Source: Paracoccaceae bacterium
GTDB lineage: Bacteria; Pseudomonadota; Alphaproteobacteria; Rhodobacterales; Rhodobacteraceae
Length of the DNA: 64,000 nt
Assembly: GCA_028874915.1 (NCBI GenBank)
Contig: JAPPHA010000009.1
Coordinates: 16,974 to 80,973 of the forward strand
Direction: 5' to 3'
Shown here piece by piece: positions 48,055 to 56,956 of the stretch. Each line of letters opens with the position of its first letter. The stretch's first letter is position 1. The position numbers and the translations under genes were made by a program. The notes beneath the pieces were generated by a model that was given only the letters and a program-made list of their open reading frames with translations, searched no databases and was not told the origin of the DNA.

Positions 48055-49197
48055 ATGAAAATCGTGCGATTGGACACGTACCTGGTTCCGCCACGGTGGT
48101 GCTTTCTCAGGATCGAAACGGATGCGGGTATCACCGGGTGGGGCGAACCGGTCGTCGAAGGACGGGCGCACACGGTTGCCGAGCTGGTCGGGGAGATGTC
48201 CGAATACCTTATTGGCAAGGACCCCGAACCGATAGAGGATCACTGGAACGTGCTGTACAGGGGCGGATATTACCGAGGCGGCGCCTTGCACATGAGTGCG
48301 CTCGCCGGAATTGACCAGGCGTTGTGGGACATCAAGGGGAAATCACTCGGTCAACCGGTGCATGCTCTCTTGGGTGGTCCCGTCCGGGATCGGGTACAGG
48401 TCTATGCTTCGATCCGGGGAAGCAACAAAGAGGAACTTGCACGACAGGCACTCGACCACGTCAAGAAAGGCCTGAAGTTCCTGAAGATGAACGCTACCGA
48501 AGCGATCGGGTTCATCGCCTCGAATGCCGCAATCGACGAGGCGGTCGCCCGTGTCGGTGCGGTTCGATCCGCTATCGGTCCTGAAATCGGTCTCGGTATC
48601 GATTTCCATGGCCGTGCTCATCGCGGGGCGGCAAAGGTCCTGGTTTCCGCGCTTGAACAGTTTCGCCCGGCGTTCATCGAGGAGCCCGTCATTAGTGAGC
48701 ATGCGGCTGCTTTGTCCGTGATCTCGCGGATGACATCGACGCCACTTGCCCTCGGGGAACGGCTTTGCTCCCGCTGGGAATTCAGGCCCTTCCTGGAGTC
48801 CGGTCATGTCGACATAATCCAACCTGACCCAAGTCACGCGGGCGGCATCACCGAGACGCGAAAGATCGCGGCTATGGCCGAATGTTATGACGTTGGCGTG
48901 GCGTTTCACTGCCCCCTCGGTCCTGTTTCGCTGGCCGCGTGCCTGCAGCTGGATGGCGTCTGCTACAATGCCCAGTTGCAGGAGCAATGTTTGGGATTGC
49001 ATGACCCGGACGCCCCAATTCCCTACGTAATGCCCGCATGCAATCTCCACTATGCCGACGGCGCGGTCACGATCCCAACGCGACCGGGGCTTGGAATCGA
49101 GATCAATGAAGACGCCCTCCACGATGCGGCAAGGCAAGGCCACCGCTGGCGCAATCCGATCTGGCGGCACAGTGACGGCAGTTTTGCAGAATGGTAG
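48055..49197 (+). CDS. dgoD: D-galactonate dehydratase, enolase superfamily
   Basis: A 380-residue mandelate-racemase/enolase-superfamily dehydratase, nearly the length of E. coli DgoD (382) and matching it along its whole length: PPRWCFLRIETDAGITGWGEPVVEGRA, YRGGYYRGGALHMSALAGIDQALWDIKGK, LGIDFHGRAHRGAAKVL (metal Asp, catalytic His), FIEEPV and LGERLCSR (metal Glu residues), QPDPSHAGGITE, FHCPLGPVSLAACLQ (catalytic His) and WRNPIWRHSDGSFAEW. It should convert D-galactonate, or a close aldonate, to the 2-keto-3-deoxy acid. No KDGal kinase or aldolase gene is in the window. It ends the operon. Confidence 0.93.
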   Translation: MKIVRLDTYLVPPRWCFLRIETDAGITGWGEPVVEGRAHTVAELVGEMSEYLIGKDPEPIEDHWNVLYRGGYYRGGALHMSALAGIDQALWDIKGKSLGQPVHALLGGPVRDRVQVYASIRGSNKEELARQALDHVKKGLKFLKMNATEAIGFIASNAAIDEAVARVGAVRSAIGPEIGLGIDFHGRAHRGAAKVLVSALEQFRPAFIEEPVISEHAAALSVISRMTSTPLALGERLCSRWEFRPFLESGHVDIIQPDPSHAGGITETRKIAAMAECYDVGVAFHCPLGPVSLAACLQLDGVCYNAQLQEQCLGLHDPDAPIPYVMPACNLHYADGAVTIPTRPGLGIEINEDALHDAARQGHRWRNPIWRHSDGSFAEW

Positions 49198-49885
49198 GGA
49201 ACTTTTTCGGAAGCGTTTTCCGGTAAATTTTTCATCTGTTTTCTCCCACACTCAACCAAACACCACGGCGATTTGTCCCTTACGAATTCATTTGCAACAA
49301 GCTGATACTCTGCACCCTCGACCCAATTGCCCGATGATGGTCATGCGCGAAATCCGGCAGAAACTTATGATGACGCGAAATTGCCGGTGACGGCATCGTC
49401 GATTGCTTCCCGCACCCGGGAGAGGTTTTCTGAAAATGACAAGGATGGCCTCGGTGAACTGCCGGACAACGGGATAGAGCCATTTGTGGATCACACTGCA
49501 GAGCACGACACCCTGCGGATTCTGACGGGACCTGAAAGCGCGAAGCGCGTAATTCCATCCGGTCAACAATGAAGCGGGAGGCCCGACCGACGCGGCGAAC
49601 CGACTCTTCGCGAACGTCGGGATAAGTCGTTTCAATTCAATGAACAACACGTCGGGCCATCAAGTCCGGCACATGGTAAACCCCCGGTATCCCGCCGGTC
49701 GTACCGTCTTCATGTGCCTGGCCCGTGTTCCTGTTTCCGGTCTGAAGCCTTCTTCGGTTGTCGGACAAACCCGGACTCTAGATCGCCATTTGACGACACT
49801 GCTCCGGCGGGGCCAGGTGCAGTTATTGTTTCGTTTTCCGATTTCTGTTACAAAACTTTGTTAGTACAAGGGAGGAGAACGAAAG
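49198..49885. other. Long gap between two transporter operons
   Basis: No supported gene. Just after dgoD, CGGAA (49208-49212) and TTCCG (49218-49222) can pair before a T-run at 49228-49232, a weak candidate terminator. Upstream of the next gene, GGGAGGAG at about 49871 is a strong ribosome site. Confidence 0.4.
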
Positions 49886-50875
49886 ATGAAAGTTCCAAGA
49901 ATTCTGAAATCGCTGGTGGTTGGGGGAATTGTCTCGGCATTGGGAGGTGTGGGCGCATCTGCTGACGAGTGGCAGGATGTTGTCGATGCGGCCAAGGCCG
50001 AGGGCAAGGTCGTGCTGTACCTGGCGAAGTCAAACGCTCAGGCGGAAGCACTCCTCAAGGCGTTCGAAGCGGAATACGGAATTACGGGCGAATGGCTCCG
50101 TGGGTCGGCACGGGCACAAACGTCACGGTTGATGGGCGAGCTGCAGGCGGGCGCGCCGCAGGCCGACGTGTTTTACACGGCCGGGCCGATTTCCCACTCG
50201 CGAATTGCTGAACAGACTCCCGTCTGAGTTCCCAGTGGGCCAAACGCGGCTAACTGGCCGGAGGACTTTGCATTTCCGCATGGCAGCGTACAGATGACGG
50301 CCGACCCGGTCGTGATCATCTACAACACCGACGCTGTCCAACCGGCGCCCACGAAGTACGAGGACATGATCGGAAAAGGATACATTACGGCCGTCGGATC
50401 TCCGGCCTCCGTGTTCCGTACCGCCTACTATCTCCGGACCCGTGATTTTCTCGGCGACGAGTTCTGGGAATCGATCGCCGCGGACGGCATCGTGACCGGA
50501 CCATCCGTGAACGCGTTGGTCCAGGGAATCGCGGCCGGAGAATCCGACATTGCATTGGCGTTTGGTTGGCAGGCCGCCGGTTTGAAGCGCGATGGTGCAC
50601 CGATCGACTGGGCCACACCCGATTCAAAAGTTTGGGCTCTCACGCAATGGGCCATGGCCCTGGAGGGAGGCCCGAACCCGAATGCCGGCAAGCTGCTTCT
50701 CGATTACATGATGGGACCGGACGGCCAGGCGATCCTGAATACCGACGGTGGCGTCAGCGTGCTTGGGACGGGCGAACTGCCCATTAACGTCAACGAAGAG
50801 TCCGTGACGGCACAGGATGCCATAAACCTGACGAGGTGGTGGGAAAAAACCTTCCAGCAGGCGATCCCGCAATAA
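49886..50875 (+). pseudogene. Fbp-type ABC substrate-binding protein with in-frame stop
   Basis: Periplasmic binding protein of the SBP_bac_1/6 (iron(III)/spermidine-like) group, with signal peptide (LVVGGIVSALGGVGASA-DEW). A TGA at 50225-50227 interrupts residue 114; the frame then continues without other damage (NWPEDFAFPHGSVQM, DPVVIIYNTDAV, FGWQAAGLKRDG, ALTQWAMALEGGPNP) to TAA at 50873-50875, for a total of about 329 codons. All else, including the strong ribosome site and intact downstream permease and ATPase genes, looks functional. A recent nonsense mutation or a base-call error is the likely cause. Confidence 0.82.
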
Positions 50876-50922
50876 CGGCAAACACTGCCAGAGTATTTGG
50901 CAGCATGTAGGTCGCAAGGCTG

Positions 50923-52659
50923 TTGACATCACCTGAGTCCGCGACTGAGCCAGCTTTCCGCGAATACGCATCGCGGACAAGCTGGCTCATGGACTTCGTG
51001 CGGCGCGGGACGGTCGACTGGGCGCTGGTCTTGAGCCGAGCCGCGATCGTCCTGATCCTCGCGATGATTTTCGCTCCCATTGTCCAGGTCATGTATGAAC
51101 CCATGACCCGGTTCTGGGAGCAGTTGCAGGTCGTCGCTGCACTCCCAAATATCGGCCGGACGATCGTCAACACCTTCGTGCTCGCCGGCGGCACCCTTGT
51201 TCTCGCATTGACTTTCGGGACGTTTTTCGGGTGGTCGACGGGCCAGTTGTCGCCGCGCTATGCCCGAATTGCCTCCATCCTGACGACGAGTTCGCTCTTC
51301 GTACCGCCGATCGCCGGCGTCATAGGCTGGATCTTCCTGTTCTCGCCGCGCATCGGCTATGCGAACGTAATCCTGCGGGCGACTCCGTTCTTTGATGGCA
51401 AATCTGGCCCTGTCGACATTCGTTCCCTGTCGGGAATCATCGTTATCGACACGATTTACCTAATTCCGTTTGTCTTTCTGTTTGTCTCGACCGCACTTCG
51501 CGCCGTCGATCCCGCACTAGAGAGTGCAGCGATGGTCTCCGGTTCGAGTTGGATCGGCGCCCAGTTCCGGATCGTACTGCGCATCATCCGCCCGGCGATC
51601 ATCTATGGTGCAGTGATCGTAATGCTCCTCGGCCTCGGCCAGTTCACGGTGCCGCTGGTGCTGGGATCCAATCACGGGATCAACGTCATCACGACGGAGA
51701 TCTTCAACCAGCTTGAAGTTCGGTCCATTCCCCAGGAAGCGACAGCGGCATTCCTGGCACTGCCACTCATCCTGGCAGGCTTCGCCCTCGTGTTCCTTCA
51801 GCGGATGGCCGTCGGAGACGTGAACCGGTTTTCCGTTGCGAGCAAGGGGGTTGGCGGCCAAAGACAGCCTCGCAACTACCTTATCATTCCAATCATCATC
51901 TATGCCTTCATCGCGGTTGTTCCCGCAGTTACGGCGCTTCTCATCGTTGCACTTTCACCTTACTGGTCGGCCACCATCATGGTCGACAGGTTCAGCTTGG
52001 ATTCCTTTGTCGAGATCTGGCAGAATTCCACGATCCGGACGTCGATCCTGAATTCGATACAACTGAGCGCCATCGGTGTGGTGGCAGCGCTCGTTGGCTC
52101 TTTCGTTGTGGCCCGGTACATGCTGTCTGCGCCGTCCGGCCGGTTCAGCGCATTCGTGGACTACACGATCAATCTTCCGCTAACCATTCCGCATGTCGTG
52201 CTCGGGCTCGGGATCTTCTTGATTTTCGCGGTCGGGCAATTCGGCCTCTACGGATCGGGTTGGCTCTTCGTCATCGCCTATTTCGTCCTGTATCTTCCGC
52301 ATGGTGTCAGGATGATCCAAAGCGGCCTCGTCCAGATGGGCCCGTCGCACGAGGCCGCGGCTAGGGTCTGTGGAGCCGGACGCCTGCGGACCGTTGTCTG
52401 GATTATCCTTCCGATGCTCCGTCGCAGCGTCGCGTCGGCCGGGCTGCTCATGTTCGTCCTCATGTCCAGGGAGTTCTCGGCGTCGTCGCTGTTGCGAACC
52501 CCCAGCAATCAAGTGATGTCGACACGGCTCTTCGACAGCTACAACAACGGCACCTTCACGGACACCGCCGCAATCGCCATCGTGATGATCAGCGTCTCCT
52601 TGATCGGTGTCAGCCTGATCACGATCCTCGGCGGACGCACGACCGGTGAGGCGTCATGA
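50923..52659 (+). CDS. Fbp-type ABC permease, two fused halves
   Basis: A 578-residue permease with about 12 helices, the FbpB/AfuB layout of two homologous six-helix halves. First half: LSRAAIVLILAMIFAPIVQVMYE..., EAA loop GSSWIGAQFRIVLRIIRPAII. Second half: IIYAFIAVVPAVTALLIVALSPYW..., loop ARVCGAGRLRTVVWIILPMLRRSV. The start may be TTG 50923 or ATG 50989. It follows the broken binding-protein gene by 47 bases. Confidence 0.9.
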   Translation: MTSPESATEPAFREYASRTSWLMDFVRRGTVDWALVLSRAAIVLILAMIFAPIVQVMYEPMTRFWEQLQVVAALPNIGRTIVNTFVLAGGTLVLALTFGTFFGWSTGQLSPRYARIASILTTSSLFVPPIAGVIGWIFLFSPRIGYANVILRATPFFDGKSGPVDIRSLSGIIVIDTIYLIPFVFLFVSTALRAVDPALESAAMVSGSSWIGAQFRIVLRIIRPAIIYGAVIVMLLGLGQFTVPLVLGSNHGINVITTEIFNQLEVRSIPQEATAAFLALPLILAGFALVFLQRMAVGDVNRFSVASKGVGGQRQPRNYLIIPIIIYAFIAVVPAVTALLIVALSPYWSATIMVDRFSLDSFVEIWQNSTIRTSILNSIQLSAIGVVAALVGSFVVARYMLSAPSGRFSAFVDYTINLPLTIPHVVLGLGIFLIFAVGQFGLYGSGWLFVIAYFVLYLPHGVRMIQSGLVQMGPSHEAAARVCGAGRLRTVVWIILPMLRRSVASAGLLMFVLMSREFSASSLLRTPSNQVMSTRLFDSYNNGTFTDTAAIAIVMISVSLIGVSLITILGGRTTGEAS

Positions 52660-53807
52660 GGTTGGCCGCGCCCGGCAGCAGTGGCACGATAGGGGTCGGC
52701 GTCGAAAACCTGTCAATCACCTATCAGCGGGGACGCAAGGAAATCCTCGCGCTTGACCGGATTTCGGTCGAAGTTCGCCAGGGCGAACTGTTGGTTCTCC
52801 TGGGGCCGAGCGGTTGCGGCAAGAGCACACTTCTGAATGCTGTCGCGGGCCTGCTCAAACCGGATGAAGGACGGATCACGATCGCGGGGCGTGAGGTGTT
52901 CGGCTCGAAGGGCCTGATAAACGTGCCCCCAAACGGCAGAAACCTGGGAATGATCTTTCAGGCGTATTCGCTGTGGCCTCACATGACGGCGCGTGAAAAC
53001 GTGGCGTTTCCACTCAAGCGCCGTGGTTTTGCACAAAGGGATCTCCTGCCGACCGTGAACGCGGCACTTGATCTCGTGCGATGCGGCCCTCTTGCGGATC
53101 AGTACCCGGGCCAACTGAGCGGTGGCCAACAGCAAAGGGTCGCGCTGGCACGGGCGATCGTCGCGGAACCGGCGGTGTTGCTCTTCGACGAACCGCTCAG
53201 CAACCTCGACGCGAACCTGCGACGCCAGCTTCGAGACGAGATTGCCGGCCTGCACAACCGCTTGGAATTCAGCGGAATCTACGTGACCCACGATCAGGCC
53301 GAGGCGTTGTCCCTCGGAACGTCGGTTGCGGTCATGACGACAGCGAGGATTGAACAGATCGGCACTCCACAGGAGGTGCACAACAGTCCGGTTTCGGAAT
53401 ACGTCGCCTGGTTCCTCGGCGCCAACGTCTTTGACGCGACCGTCGACTCGCGAGGGACCGTCGATACTCCTTTCGGCGCGCTCTCCAGCGAGAAGACGAT
53501 CGCGAAGGGACCGGCCCGGGTGGCGATTTACCCTGAACGGCTTCGAATCGAACCCGCCAAGGCCGGCACGGCGACGATCACCCTTGTGCAATACAAGGGC
53601 ACTGCTGTCGAATACTCGGTTCAGGCCGGTAACGCGTCGGTGAATGTCGTGACAATCACGAGTGAGGAACCGCTTGCAATCGGCGACCGGGTCAATGTCA
53701 GCGCCTTGTCGCGCGATGTATTGGTTTTTGCTGACCGCGGCAACGATACGACGACTGCCGCCGTCGGCGAACCTGGCCAGACTAACGGAAGAAGTGTGGG
53801 TCCATGA
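52656..53807 (+). CDS. Fbp/Pot-type ABC ATPase
   Basis: A 383-residue ATPase with a C-terminal TOBE regulatory region. Walker A GPSGCGKSTLLN, Q-loop FQAYSLWPHMT, signature LSGGQQQRVALARA, Walker B LLFDEPLSNLDANLR, switch His in YVTHDQAEA. The C-terminal ~120 residues (PARVAIYPERLRIEP..., VEYSVQAGNASVNVV) form the TOBE barrel. It overlaps the permease gene by four bases and the next gene by four. Confidence 0.93.
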   Translation: MRLAAPGSSGTIGVGVENLSITYQRGRKEILALDRISVEVRQGELLVLLGPSGCGKSTLLNAVAGLLKPDEGRITIAGREVFGSKGLINVPPNGRNLGMIFQAYSLWPHMTARENVAFPLKRRGFAQRDLLPTVNAALDLVRCGPLADQYPGQLSGGQQQRVALARAIVAEPAVLLFDEPLSNLDANLRRQLRDEIAGLHNRLEFSGIYVTHDQAEALSLGTSVAVMTTARIEQIGTPQEVHNSPVSEYVAWFLGANVFDATVDSRGTVDTPFGALSSEKTIAKGPARVAIYPERLRIEPAKAGTATITLVQYKGTAVEYSVQAGNASVNVVTITSEEPLAIGDRVNVSALSRDVLVFADRGNDTTTAAVGEPGQTNGRSVGP

Positions 53808-54658
53808 GCAACAGAAACGGATACTTTGACGCGAGGATTCGCCCGCCTTTCGGCGAATTCCTGAAGCTGCCACGTTACAATACGAAGATGAAACAGGGCC
53901 TCGTCAGCTACGCGGTTCCGCCGGCTTCGATTTCCCAACGCTCGATGCCTGCGCTGTTTTCGGAAATGGATGAAGTCGGTATCGCCCGGGGGCTTGCAAT
54001 GGGGCGGCACACAGCAACCAATGCCTGGATCCCGAACGACACCATCGCCTCGTTGCGACGAGAGCATGGTGACAGGTTCTGGACATTCGGTGGCGTCGGT
54101 GAATCCACTCCTCTGGACAACCTCATGGAAACAATGCGCTGCATCGAGGAATTGAATCTCGACGGCATTGCGCTCGACCCGGGCTGGCTGCAACCACCTC
54201 TCCGGGTCAACGATCCGGCGTTTTACCCCGTCTACGCATTCTGCGAAGCCAGGAGTGTTCCCGTATCCGTCTCCATGAGCATAAACTCCGGTCCGGACCT
54301 CAGTTTCTGCGACCCCTGTACCCTGCAACGCGTCGCCATGGACTTCAGGACCCTGCGGATCGTTGTCAGTCATGCGTCCTGGCCGATGGTGACTCCCATG
54401 CTGGCGGTTGCCGCAAAGCTGCCAAATGTATGGCTGATCCCGGACTTGTACATGAACACCCCGGGGTTGCCTGGTCGCACCGACTTTGTTGAAGCCGCAA
54501 GGCACCCTATCCTGTGCAAGAAGATCATCTTCGGAACCGCCTATCCCTCGCAGTCCCTTGAGGCGTCCATGTCCGGCTTCGATGAGGCTGGAATATCCGA
54601 ACCAAACCGTGACGCCATTCTCCGGACAAATCTTCTCGAATTCCTGGGGGAGACTTGA
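53804..54658 (+). CDS. Amidohydrolase_2-fold protein lacking metal ligands (paralogue A)
   Basis: A 284-residue TIM-barrel protein of the amidohydrolase_2 (ACMSD-like) group. The usual N-terminal DxHxH is DARIRPP, and the usual late GTDxP metal Asp is Ala (FGTAYP). The middle His is kept (IVVSHASWP). Other landmarks match its neighbour at 55533: MDEVGIARGLAMGR, LDGIALDPGWLQPP, PNVWLIPDLYMNTPGLPG. Loss of three canonical ligands suggests metal-independent chemistry or binding. It is translationally coupled to the transporter ATPase (ATGA), so it probably acts on the imported compound. Confidence 0.85.
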   Translation: MSNRNGYFDARIRPPFGEFLKLPRYNTKMKQGLVSYAVPPASISQRSMPALFSEMDEVGIARGLAMGRHTATNAWIPNDTIASLRREHGDRFWTFGGVGESTPLDNLMETMRCIEELNLDGIALDPGWLQPPLRVNDPAFYPVYAFCEARSVPVSVSMSINSGPDLSFCDPCTLQRVAMDFRTLRIVVSHASWPMVTPMLAVAAKLPNVWLIPDLYMNTPGLPGRTDFVEAARHPILCKKIIFGTAYPSQSLEASMSGFDEAGISEPNRDAILRTNLLEFLGET

Positions 54659-54727
54659 TGAAGCGCCCGGCACTGTTTCGTCCATGCCACAGATCGTGGA
54701 CTTGGCCGATTGTGGATCGTGACGCCT

Positions 54728-55480
54728 ATGCGACTTGAGGGAAAGGTGGCGGCAGTCACCGGCGGTTCTGGCGGGTTGGGTTCCGGGATCGTCCGGAGGA
54801 TGCACGCCGAGGGCGCAAAGGTCGCGGTTGTGGATATTGACGCAGCGCGCGCGCGCGACCTCGCCGGCGATCTTGACGCCGATGGACAATCTGCCAGCGC
54901 ATTCGAACTGGACGTGACGAGCCGGGTTGATTCCGAGAGAGTTGCGCGGGAAATCAAGTCATGGGCCGGCAGGATCGACATTCTCGTGAACGGTGCCGGG
55001 GTCAACAGCCATTATCCGGCACTGGAATTGCCGGAAACAGAATGGAACAGGATCATCGGCGTCAACCTTACGGGGACATTTCTCACAATACAGGTGTTTG
55101 CACCGCACATGCAGCCGCACACGAATGCCTCGATCATAAACATTTCCTCGACTTCCGCCGTGGTATCCCGCGCAACGAGTGTCCATTATACAGCCAGCAA
55201 AGGTGGTGTGCGTGCCTTGACGCAGGGTTTTGCCATCGCCCTGGCGCCACTCGGAATCCGGGTGAACGCGATTGGACCGGGCCCGGTGCTTACATCGCTG
55301 AATCAGCAGCGACTGTCCGATCCGGCGGAACGTCAACGGACCTTGGCGCGCGTGGCGCTTGGCCGCTTTGGCACGCCCGAAGATACGGCCGGTCTTGCAG
55401 TATTCCTTGCGACCGAGGATGCGAGTTTCATCACCGGTTCAAGCATCTACGTCGATGGAGGGCTGCTGGCGATGCGGTAA
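54728..55480 (+). CDS. Short-chain dehydrogenase/reductase
   Basis: A 250-residue classical SDR with every motif: VTGGSGGLGSGI, VVDIDAARA (an Asp after the second strand favours NAD over NADP), NGAGVN, catalytic Ser (ISSTSAV), YTASK, and GPGPVLTSLN then FITGSSIYVDGG. ATG at 54728 is preferred to an upstream TTG. It lies between two amidohydrolase-fold paralogues in the transporter operon. Confidence 0.92.
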   Translation: MRLEGKVAAVTGGSGGLGSGIVRRMHAEGAKVAVVDIDAARARDLAGDLDADGQSASAFELDVTSRVDSERVAREIKSWAGRIDILVNGAGVNSHYPALELPETEWNRIIGVNLTGTFLTIQVFAPHMQPHTNASIINISSTSAVVSRATSVHYTASKGGVRALTQGFAIALAPLGIRVNAIGPGPVLTSLNQQRLSDPAERQRTLARVALGRFGTPEDTAGLAVFLATEDASFITGSSIYVDGGLLAMR

Positions 55481-55532
55481 CATCAGTTCCCGGTTTTTTA
55501 ACCCAACGATACGAGTTAATGAGGAGGTCTCA

Positions 55533-56399
55533 ATGATCATTGATTTTCGGGTACGCCCCCCGTTCAAGAGTTTCGCAAAACTGCGAATCTACAATCCGCG
55601 CCCGCAGAACCCCGACCCCGTTACGGCCTCACCGCTGTTCACAAACATCGAACCTCCGTACCGGTCTTATGAAGAGACATCGATCGACGCCTTTGTGGAG
55701 GAACTTGACGAGGCGGGCATCAATGTCGCCGTTGCCATGGGTCGAAAAGCGGGAGGCCCTCACGGATCGGTTCCTTACGAAGAACTCGTTGAACTCAGGG
55801 ACCTGTTTCCCGGACGGTTCGTGTGCTTCGGCGGGCTCAACGGCGTCGATGTCAACGGGGCTCTCGAGGACATAGATCGCTGCGTGGACCTTGGCTTCAA
55901 GGGCGCCGCGCTCGACAACGGCTGGTCGGAACCGCCGCTATATGACGATGACGAACGGCTTTATCCAATCTACGAGAAATGCACCGAGCGCGGGCTGATC
56001 GTATCACTGACGTCGAGCATCTATGTCGGCCCGGATGTCGGATACAGCATGCCAGTGCACATTCACCGTGTCGCCCAGCAATTTCCCGACCTGACGATCG
56101 TTGTTCCACATGCCGCCTTTCCCTGGGCCGCGGTGATGTGCGGCGTCGCTTTCCAGCGGCCAAACGTCTACCTGATACCCGACATTTACGTAAACGTCCC
56201 CGGACTGCCCGGGAGCGACGACTACTTTCGTGCAGCCAACGGCTTCCTGAGCTACCGGTTCCTGTACGGCAGCAGTTACCCGGTCAGGCCTCTCGGACAA
56301 AGTGTGCGCTCGTTCAAATCTCTTCCCTTCGACAGCGATGAGATACGCGACAGGTGCCTCGGCGGCAACGCAGCCCGGTTGCTGGGATTGACCGGGTAA
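55533..56399 (+). CDS. Amidohydrolase_2-fold protein lacking metal ligands (paralogue B)
   Basis: A 288-residue paralogue of the protein at 53804. It opens with MIIDFRVRPPFKSF, where DxHxH would be DFRVRPP, keeps the middle His (IVVPHAAFP), and has GSSYP in place of GTDxP. Shared landmarks: ELDEAGINVAVAMGRK, FKGAALDNGWSEPP, SIYVGPDVGYS, PNVYLIPDIYVNVPGLPG. ATG at 55533 is fixed by GAGGAGG eleven bases upstream, one of the best ribosome sites in the operon; the open frame extends upstream without similarity. It may form a heteromer with paralogue A or act on the next intermediate. Confidence 0.86.
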   Translation: MIIDFRVRPPFKSFAKLRIYNPRPQNPDPVTASPLFTNIEPPYRSYEETSIDAFVEELDEAGINVAVAMGRKAGGPHGSVPYEELVELRDLFPGRFVCFGGLNGVDVNGALEDIDRCVDLGFKGAALDNGWSEPPLYDDDERLYPIYEKCTERGLIVSLTSSIYVGPDVGYSMPVHIHRVAQQFPDLTIVVPHAAFPWAAVMCGVAFQRPNVYLIPDIYVNVPGLPGSDDYFRAANGFLSYRFLYGSSYPVRPLGQSVRSFKSLPFDSDEIRDRCLGGNAARLLGLTG

Positions 56400-56956
56400 T
56401 GACCGCCCGGAGTCGACCGCTATGATTGGTGACGACTGCCTGTAGCCGGCAGGTCTACAGCCGCACCCCCAAGGAACGGGTCGGGTTCAAACCCGGCAGT
56501 GCTGCGGATGTTCCGATCAACGGGCAGGTTTGCCGGGTGCTGTCGATTTCCGCCCGTGTCACGCGGACTCTCCGCGTCCAGTCAAGTATGAAGAAGGAAG
56601 CCCAACGGATGAGGAGAACCGACTGATCCCGAGCTTCGTTGGCGTTGCAACGCGGATTTGCCGGAATCCCCGACGTCACATGACTCATAAGTTTGGTCAG
56701 TTTCTGATCCGTCGTGGTCGAATTGGAAATGCTGCAGCTGACGTTCACCTCGGGTCTTCCAGGCGTTCATGTCAATTGAACCCGGAGATCCTGGAAGTCC
56801 CCAATGCATGGCCTTGGCGGGATAGATGTGGCCTGCCGCGGCCTCGAAACCCGGGAGAGCCAATACCGAAGGTGTGGTAGTGGACGCCATAGCCGCCAAG
56901 CGTCTGCCTGTATTTCGGCCGGCGCCCGGAAACGCTTAGAGAACGACCGCCTCTCG
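56400..56956. other. Gap between convergent genes
   Basis: No supported gene. The region lies between the amidohydrolase-fold gene and the convergent DUF418 gene; no strong terminator hairpin with T-run was found. Confidence 0.35.

Noticed and set aside
49850..49861. ACAAA-AC-TTTGT inverted repeat upstream of the Fbp-type operon as an operator
   Set aside because: The arms are only five bases and flanking bases do not pair; no regulator gene lies nearby.
50225..50227. TGA recoding (Sec or Trp) to explain in-frame stops
   Set aside because: TGA ends many genes here (for example 3289-3291, 12090-12092, 27005-27007), no SECIS-like hairpin was seen after this codon, and another remnant is broken by TAA instead.
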